Assembly: GCA_937923945.1 (NCBI GenBank)
Contig: CALDWC010000079.1
Location: 1-11,631, forward strand
Length of the DNA stretch: 11,631 nt
From: an uncultured Treponema sp.
Lineage (GTDB): Bacteria > Spirochaetota > Spirochaetia > Treponematales > Treponemataceae
Direction: 5' to 3'
A program made the position numbers and the translations under genes. Position 1 is the stretch's first letter. Each line of letters opens with the position of its first letter. The notes beneath the pieces were generated by a model. The model did not search any database, was not told the DNA's origin, and saw only the letters and a program-made list of their open reading frames with translations. Of this stretch, positions 6,966 through 11,631 are shown one piece after another.

Positions 6966-8462
6966 TCAGCGCAGCACTTTCGGCAATGCGGCATCCGCTT
7001 TAACCAAATACAAAATTACTTGGACAAAATAATTAACGGCAAGCGCACTGGTTACTCCAATCATCACATTTGACGCAATCGTTAAGTTGTTTATTTTTTG
7101 CATCGTTTCCGGTGTTAACGGTAATCTGCCTGAATTAACGGCGTTTATTTTATCGTTACGCAATCCGGTGAGTACGAGCGTTGCGGGCAACGAAAGATAT
7201 ACCGCGCCCAGCGACCAGTACATCACGGAACGCTGCTTTTCGATTTGCTCCTGCACCGGTGTTTTGTTCAGTCCTCTACCGATTCCATGCACCGGAGTAT
7301 TTGATTTTATCTTTTCCGGATCAAAAAGAACAAAGGTGCGTACCTCGTTATCTTCAAACTCCAGTACGGTTTTTTCATTCGGAACTTCCAAAGATTTTCC
7401 CGCGCCATCGGATGACGGTTTAATTTTTTGTTCTTGGGTTTTTTCATACACCGTTGCCGTTTCATCAAGATCCACTACAACTGCAACAGACGGAATTTTT
7501 TCCAATTTAATTTTCAACCGGTAGCTTTTTTCTTTTCCGAACCTAAACGCTTTTGTCGCCGTTTTAAATCCGTCTGCACAAGCAAACACATCAATAGCGT
7601 TTGCATATACCGAAAGCGGCTGTGCCGCATCCCGCACTTCAATTTGATTGACAAAAACTTGTGCGGTTTTCGGCTCAAGCTCAAAATAAATACGGTGTTC
7701 AGGCAGTGATTGCAGCTGAGCTGCTATTTGAAGGGCGAGCGATTGCGCAATACTGTCGATTTCTTCGTAACGCCCCGCTTCGGTTACCGTCAATTCCGGA
7801 ACGCCCGCTAAACCGGTCTGCAAAACAATACGTACCGCCGCGTACCCGGCAACATCGGTAATTTCACCCGTTACTAACGCTGAAATCCCGTTATCCGCTA
7901 AATCAACGGCAAGCGGTTTTGTATCGGTGCGGGTAAATAATTTTCCCTCATTCCACGGGACAACCGCTTTTACCGAATCTCCTTTGTACGTTACCCGAAG
8001 ATTTTCTATCGTTATATCGGCACGCAGCAGGTCGAGTTCTTTTTGCTTTGCAGTAATTTTTTTTTCAAGCTCTTTTTGTTTTTTTAACTTTTTCTTTTCA
8101 GTTTCGGGCAGTAAAAAAAGCGCATCTTTTTCGCGTACCAGTTCACGCAACTGCGAAATTGCTTGTGCTTTTTTTTGCGAAAGTTTTAAAAGCGCTCGCA
8201 TTTTTTTTTCTTCGAGCGGAATTGTTTTACCGATTTCATTGCCGAGATTATAACCGATCAGTTCCGGAAGAATTGTTTTATACGATTCGTACAGCGGTTC
8301 GACACTATTAAGCGTAAATTCCGAAAAAGCTAAAACCCAATCGTTTTCTTTTTTTTCCCGTTCCGTATCATTTTGTGCATACACGGGATAGTGAAGAAAA
8401 AAAAGCATCAGCGTAAGAAAACAAACTGCTCGGACTTTTGCACCATGTGTTTTTTCGCTCAT
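6966..8462 (-). CDS. Exported PEGA-like protein with coiled coil and two C-terminal membrane segments
   Basis: The preferred start is the ATG at 8460-8462, giving 498 residues. It follows a good Shine-Dalgarno (CGAGGA, 7 nt away) and begins with a clear signal peptide: MSEKTHGAKVR, a hydrophobic core VCFLTLMLFFL, and a cleavage site after PVYA (residue 29). The longer frame opening at 8525 overlaps prfB and buries that signal peptide. After cleavage come a Lys/Glu-rich coiled coil (about 84-147), a mixed alpha/beta region with ALVTGEITDVAGYAAV (195-210), and a PEGA-like beta segment (about 257-319: ELEPKTAQVFVN...ADGFKTATKAF). Two hydrophobic segments lie near the end (about 412-434 and 460-488). 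I infer a periplasmic protein anchored by its C-terminus. PEGA domains are usually surface or envelope beta modules; no enzyme motif is visible. It lies 13 bp after prfB and is probably in its operon. Confidence 0.75.
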   Translation of the reverse strand: MSEKTHGAKVRAVCFLTLMLFFLHYPVYAQNDTEREKKENDWVLAFSEFTLNSVEPLYESYKTILPELIGYNLGNEIGKTIPLEEKKMRALLKLSQKKAQAISQLRELVREKDALFLLPETEKKKLKKQKELEKKITAKQKELDLLRADITIENLRVTYKGDSVKAVVPWNEGKLFTRTDTKPLAVDLADNGISALVTGEITDVAGYAAVRIVLQTGLAGVPELTVTEAGRYEEIDSIAQSLALQIAAQLQSLPEHRIYFELEPKTAQVFVNQIEVRDAAQPLSVYANAIDVFACADGFKTATKAFRFGKEKSYRLKIKLEKIPSVAVVVDLDETATVYEKTQEQKIKPSSDGAGKSLEVPNEKTVLEFEDNEVRTFVLFDPEKIKSNTPVHGIGRGLNKTPVQEQIEKQRSVMYWSLGAVYLSLPATLVLTGLRNDKINAVNSGRLPLTPETMQKINNLTIASNVMIGVTSALAVNYFVQVILYLVKADAALPKVLR

Positions 8463-8475
8463 TTCCGCATCCTCG

Positions 8476-9574
8476 TTATATTTTTCCCAAAGATCGTTCC
8501 AAATAGGCATTGATAAACACATCAATATCTCCGTCCATCACCGCTTGAATATTTCCGACTTCGCAGTTTGTGCGGTAATCTTTGACGAGCGTGTACGGCT
8601 GAAACACATAGGAGCGCACTTGATTGCCCCAGGAAATTCCTTTTTTTTCAGCGGCAAATTTTTCGTGTTCGGCTTCTTTTTGCTGACGGTAGTACTCGTA
8701 CAGTTTTGCTTTGAGCATTTCCATTGCCGTCGCCTTATTAGTAATTTGACTCCGCTGACTTTGAGAAGCGGCAACAATACCGGTCGGCAAGTGCGTAATC
8801 CGCACGGCGGAATCGGTTTTGTTAATATGCTGCCCGCCCGCTCCACTTGCACGGTACGTATCAATCCGCAAGTCCTCCGGACGGATCTCCACTTTAATCG
8901 TATCATCCAAAACCGGAAATACATACACAGACGTAAACGACGTGTGCCGCCGTGCATTTGCATCAAAGGGACTAATTCGCACGAGACGATGTACGCCGGT
9001 TTCCGATTTCAGTAAGCCGAATGCATAATCGCCTTTAATACTCATCGAAACGGATTTAATACCGCCTTCCGCTTCAACGAGGTCAAGGGTTTCAATTTTG
9101 AAGTGTTTTTCTTCCGCCCATCGCACATACATTCGCGTGAGCATTGATGCCCAGTCGCATGCTTCCGTTCCGCCAGCTCCCGCGTGAATAGTGAGAAACG
9201 CATCGTTTCTGTCAACTTCACCGGAAAGGCTCGTTAAAATATGGAGCTTTTCAAATCGTTCCTTGAGCGCTTCGAACTGCTCCGCAATTTCGTTGTCGTA
9301 ACTGTCGGTATGCTCTTCAACTGTCAGCTCATAAAGCGAAATGATATCTTCGCATGCTATTTTGAGTTCTTCCCAAGGCTGAAAACTCGCTTTCAGTTTT
9401 TTCGTTTTTGCAATGACCGCTTCGGCAGCATCTTTATCCTGCCAAAAATTTTCCTGCGCTTGCTGCCGTTCAAAGTCGCTCACCTTTTCTTTTAAACTCG
9501 GAACGTCAAAGCCGCCCCCAAACTTCGTTTATTTGTTCTTGAAATTCTAAAAGTTCATGTTTTATTTCCAGCAT
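8476..9574 (-). CDS. prfB: Peptide chain release factor 2, expressed by +1 programmed frameshifting
   Basis: RF2 reads UGA and UAA stop codons on the ribosome and triggers release of the finished peptide. Translation starts at the ATG at 9572-9574, six bases after GAGGAG. It reads 22 codons to CTT (9509-9511), meets an in-frame TGA (9506-9508), slips +1 and continues from GAC (9505-9507) to the stop at 8476-8478. The joined product is 365 residues, the same length as E. coli RF2. The SPF codon-recognition tripeptide is at about 201-203 (RISPFDANARRHTSF), identifying RF2 rather than RF1. The catalytic loop GAGGQHINKTDSAVR carries GGQ at about 246-248. A frame beginning with GTG at 9481-9483 would give a truncated 335-residue protein and should not be used. 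Because RF2 recognises the TGA, low RF2 favours the frameshift, giving autoregulation. It is the first gene of a minus-strand cluster with its own promoter. Confidence 0.97.
9505..9519 (-). promoter_or_regulatory. RF2 +1 frameshift signal
   Basis: Read on the minus strand, GGGGGCGG (9519-9512) precedes CTT TGA C (9511-9505). The internal Shine-Dalgarno-like G run sits three bases before the CTT slip codon, the same spacing as the well-studied E. coli site. The C after TGA is the weak termination context typical of this element. The ribosome shifts from CUU to UUU and continues in the +1 frame. Confidence 0.95.
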
Positions 9575-9608
9575 ATTCGACTCCTCAATTTTTTAAATAT
9601 CATTTTTC

Positions 9609-9637
9609 AGTATAACGGAAGAACTGATTTTATGCAA
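9609..9637 (-). promoter_or_regulatory. Sigma-70-type promoter of prfB
   Basis: On the minus strand TTGCAT (9637-9632) and TATACT (9614-9609) are 17 bp apart. Transcription would start near 9602, about 28 nt before the prfB ATG at 9574. The hexamers and spacing match the wecA-like promoter exactly. Confidence 0.65.
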
Positions 9638-10083
9638 GGCAAAAAAATTGAGCGTTCACGAAAATACAACTTGTAGATAATGCGATTAATCATTCGATAA
9701 AAATAATTTTATTTACTGTTGCAGCACTATGATAATGTGCCATTATGAGCACCGTGAAAATGTCACCTTCTGTTCCTCTGATGTAAGGAATAGGAGAAAA
9801 GGGAAATAGCGGGAAAATTGTTTAGGAAACGCTTATTACGATCGTAAAAAAACAATTTAAACTTGAAATGCCGCAATCAGAGTAAGCACTGATTAGTGAC
9901 CGGCTCTCTTTTTCGGTTGCATGAAATAAAAAACGATACCTTTTCGGGTTACCGCTGCGCTGCAAGCTACGAATACAAATTGACTCAGTATTTTTTCACG
10001 GTTTCTCCGTCGATATCCCTCATGAAAACATTCACTCCGCAATATTTCCTCACTAATTTTTTTTTCCTGCCGAAAATAAAAGT
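9638..10083. other. Gene-free divergent intergenic region
   Basis: About 450 bp separate the prfB promoter from the VWA gene. No ORF with a start, ribosome binding site and coding character is convincing on either strand. The region holds several short inverted repeats: ATAATG/CATTAT (9732-9746), a nested set at 9815-9858, AATCAG/CTGATT (9875-9894) and the overlapping CACT/AGTG (9887-9898). I found no good sigma-70 promoter on the plus strand for the VWA gene; TTGACT at 9980-9985 has no matching -10 box. The region may hold a regulatory site or a small RNA, but neither can be shown. Confidence 0.5.
9815..9858. repeat. Nested inverted repeats in the prfB-VWA gap
   Basis: A perfect 9-bp inverted repeat, AAATTGTTT (9815-9823) and AAACAATTT (9850-9858), encloses a perfect 12-bp palindrome, TTACGATCGTAA (9836-9847). 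It also overlaps a small hairpin, GTTT-AGG-AAAC (9820-9830). The stems are mutually exclusive in part, so the element could be a compound protein-binding site or a switching RNA structure. The outer stem is AT-rich and may be partly due to composition. Confidence 0.55.
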
Positions 10084-11232
10084 ATGAAAAAGGCTTTTAA
10101 TTTTGTCTGTTCTTTATTGCTGGGTATGGTGTGTGTATCGGCACTTGATTTAACGATTACGGAAAGCGACACCTATGTTCTGCAAAATCCCGATGGCGGC
10201 TATGATTTATACATCCGTAAAAAACCTGACATCGCTTCGGTGTTGATTACCGAAACAACGAAAGACGAAAAAAACGAAGAAGCAAATTACGCATTCCGCT
10301 CCCCTACTTTTAATGCAGTAAATGGAAACGAAAAGCGTCTTTTAAACGGAGCGTTTTTGCCGCCGGAAAATAAAATCTATAGTTTAATCGATTCAACGCC
10401 CGAGCCGAATACCTATTTCGGACAAGCGTTCCATATTTGGATTCCCTACGTTATCGAATTCGGATATTCGTGGACACGACACGGTGAAGTTCAAGTTTTG
10501 GACGGCACTTTTTTGAATTTACGCGCTTTTGAAAAACCGTACGCCGATTATACCGGCGAGTTTTCGGAAAATCCTTTTTTGCTCCGCGTAACACAGGAGC
10601 CGGTTTCATTTGAAAAAAATGATCCGACGACCATAAACCCCAAATACATGGATGGAGCCGTCGAAAGTTTTAACGCGCTTGCACACGAAAATCAAGGAAT
10701 GCTTTTATATGCAACCGATCCGCAAGATATTATCCGGCAACTAGAAGTTCCGCTTACCAAGGGGCGGGAAAAGAGTATTCAGGTGGCATTTGCGATTGAT
10801 GCAACCGCCAGTATGAAAGACGATATCGCCGAAGTACGAAAATCCATTACACCGCTCATTGAAAGCTATTCAAAACAGTATAAAAACTTTGAATTGGCGT
10901 TGGTTCTCTATAAAGACTACACGGACGATTTTTTAACAAAGCGGGTTTGTAATTTTACGCGCGATAAAAACCGTTTTTATAACGGACTGCGTAATTTCAA
11001 TGTCAACGGCGGTAAGGACATTCCCGAAGCAGTTTACGAAGGATTGCACGAAGCATTGCGTCTCCGCTGGAACTCCGATCCTGAAACCAAACGCGTGATT
11101 GTGCTCATCGGCGATGCACCGCCCCACCAAATTCCGCGTGGTTCAATTACACAAGAAAGCGTAACCGCCATCGCGCAAGCAAAAGATATTTCCATTTATC
11201 CGATTATTCTTCCGCACGAAGGAACCAAATAG
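10084..11232 (+). CDS. Exported von Willebrand factor A domain protein
   Basis: The 382-residue product begins with a signal peptide (MKKAFNFVCSLLLGMVCVSA, cleavage near residue 20). C17 lacks a good lipobox residue before it, so SPase I cleavage is preferred over a lipoprotein. Residues 21-225 are an unrecognised, probably beta-rich N-terminal region. The VWA domain begins with QVAFAIDATASM (233-244) and has the metal-ion-dependent adhesion site DxTxS at D239-S243. It continues with YKDYTDD (276-282), the NGGKDIPEAVYEGL segment (308-321) and LIGDAPPH (341-348). This is the 'DATGSM / GGxDxPEA / GDAPPH' subtype, which usually binds a divalent cation and mediates protein-protein contacts. The location is periplasm or outer surface. 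The ATG at 10084 lacks a visible Shine-Dalgarno sequence but is fixed by the signal peptide. It converges with an OmpA-domain gene 31 bp away; a functional link between them is only a guess. Confidence 0.85.
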   Translation: MKKAFNFVCSLLLGMVCVSALDLTITESDTYVLQNPDGGYDLYIRKKPDIASVLITETTKDEKNEEANYAFRSPTFNAVNGNEKRLLNGAFLPPENKIYSLIDSTPEPNTYFGQAFHIWIPYVIEFGYSWTRHGEVQVLDGTFLNLRAFEKPYADYTGEFSENPFLLRVTQEPVSFEKNDPTTINPKYMDGAVESFNALAHENQGMLLYATDPQDIIRQLEVPLTKGREKSIQVAFAIDATASMKDDIAEVRKSITPLIESYSKQYKNFELALVLYKDYTDDFLTKRVCNFTRDKNRFYNGLRNFNVNGGKDIPEAVYEGLHEALRLRWNSDPETKRVIVLIGDAPPHQIPRGSITQESVTAIAQAKDISIYPIILPHEGTK

Positions 11233-11263
11233 CCAAAGCACAAAATAAAAACCGGCGTTTCTA

Positions 11264-11631
11264 TTAGTTATCCATGATAGTAATTTCAACACGCCGATTT
11301 TTTGCTCGATTCTTTTCCGTTGTGTTAGGCGCAATCGGACGCTCGGCGCCGAAACCTTGCGTAAAAATGCGGTGATCTTCGCGTACTTTTTTTTCAATTA
11401 AGTATTGAGCCACGGCATTCGCCCGTTCAACGGAAAGTTTTTGCCGAGCTTCCGGCGTATCGGCAAGAGCAGTATGTCCGGTAATCAAAAGATCCCGTTC
11501 GGAATAGGCTTTTAAAACTTCCGCAATGCGATCAAGTTTTTCTTTTTCGCTTTGCACCAATTCCGCCGAATCGGGCAAAAACTGAATATTTTCAATGCTA
11601 ATGGTTATTCCTTCTTTTGATTCTTTTACCG
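11264..11631 (-). CDS. OmpA-family peptidoglycan-binding domain, C-terminal part of a gene cut by the window edge
   Basis: The minus-strand frame is open from the right edge to tandem TAA TAG stops (11266-11261), giving 121 complete codons. The visible protein is an OmpA C-terminal domain: SIENIQFLPDSAEL opens the first strand, followed by LLITGHTALAD, then LSVERANAVAQYLIEK, and the closing strand KNRRVEITIMDN. This domain binds the diaminopimelate (or ornithine in Treponema) peptide of peptidoglycan through an Asp and an Arg; the Arg of 'ERA' is present. It would tether an outer-membrane or periplasmic protein to the cell wall. An apparent TTG start at 11576-11578 lies inside the domain and is not the true start. 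In the 31 bp convergent gap a weak stem (AAAC/GTTT, 11249-11260), followed on the minus strand by TTATTTT, may aid termination. Confidence 0.88.
   Translation of the reverse strand, partial: VKESKEGITISIENIQFLPDSAELVQSEKEKLDRIAEVLKAYSERDLLITGHTALADTPEARQKLSVERANAVAQYLIEKKVREDHRIFTQGFGAERPIAPNTTEKNRAKNRRVEITIMDN

Noticed and set aside
9988..10050. Short minus-strand frame ending ...MRDIDGETVKKY before a stop
   Set aside because: It looks mildly coding-like and has purine-rich sequence upstream, but it is too short and has no homology I can name. Chance is the simplest explanation.
9896..10087. 63-codon plus-strand frame ending in an ATGA overlap with the VWA start
   Set aside because: The GTG start has no Shine-Dalgarno and the composition is not protein-like. 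The internal ATG at 10022 also lacks one. A leader peptide is possible but unsupported.
11143..11397. Minus-strand 84-residue frame across the VWA-OmpA junction
   Set aside because: It overlaps the 3' ends of two well-supported genes in a different frame and has no domain.
1..11631. Mobile element, CRISPR array, toxin-antitoxin or defence system
   Set aside because: No direct-repeat array, transposase, integrase, terminal repeats or defence-type domains are visible. Gene content looks like conserved chromosome.

Overview
The window reads as a stretch of spirochaete chromosome, most likely an oral-type Treponema. The evidence is a DUF115/Maf-type flagellar glycosyltransferase, an exported PEGA-like protein, an OmpA domain of the 'GHTALAD' type and moderate GC. 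This assignment is inferred from gene families, not from a database match. There is no rRNA, tRNA, CRISPR array, insertion sequence or phage gene. Coding density is high except for one 0.5 kb gap.

Layout, left to right. A possible partial minus-strand gene runs off the left edge. It diverges from a plus-strand polyprenyl-phosphate HexNAc-1-phosphate transferase (WecA/TagO/MraY superfamily, 134-1207), which has its own extended -10 promoter. A second good sigma-70 promoter (1256-1284) drives a TatD-family protein (1368-2162). That protein keeps the fold landmarks but has lost most of the metal-binding residues. It ends only 11 bp from a convergent minus-strand block.

The minus-strand block, in transcription order from right to left, starts with prfB (release factor 2), which has a textbook +1 programmed frameshift and a 365-residue product. 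Next, 13 bp later, is a signal-peptide protein with a coiled coil, a PEGA-like domain and two C-terminal membrane segments. After a 192 bp gap comes a 1039-residue, extremely acidic, apparently disordered cytoplasmic protein with repeated LDDFF-type motifs, a central coiled coil and a folded-looking C-terminal tail. Sixteen bp further on is the DUF115/Maf glycosyltransferase-like gene.

To the right of prfB is a 509 bp gene-free stretch holding the prfB promoter and a cluster of nested inverted repeats. It is followed by a plus-strand exported von Willebrand factor A protein (10084-11232). Converging on that gene is the C-terminal part of an OmpA-family peptidoglycan-binding protein that runs off the right edge.

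Several genes concern the cell envelope or surface: lipid-linked glycan initiation, a Maf-type glycosyltransferase, the exported PEGA-like and VWA proteins, and OmpA. No single pathway clearly joins them. The items most worth following are the TatD-like pseudoenzyme and the large acidic repeat protein coupled to the Maf gene. I see no evidence for a mobile, defence or otherwise self-contained novel system.
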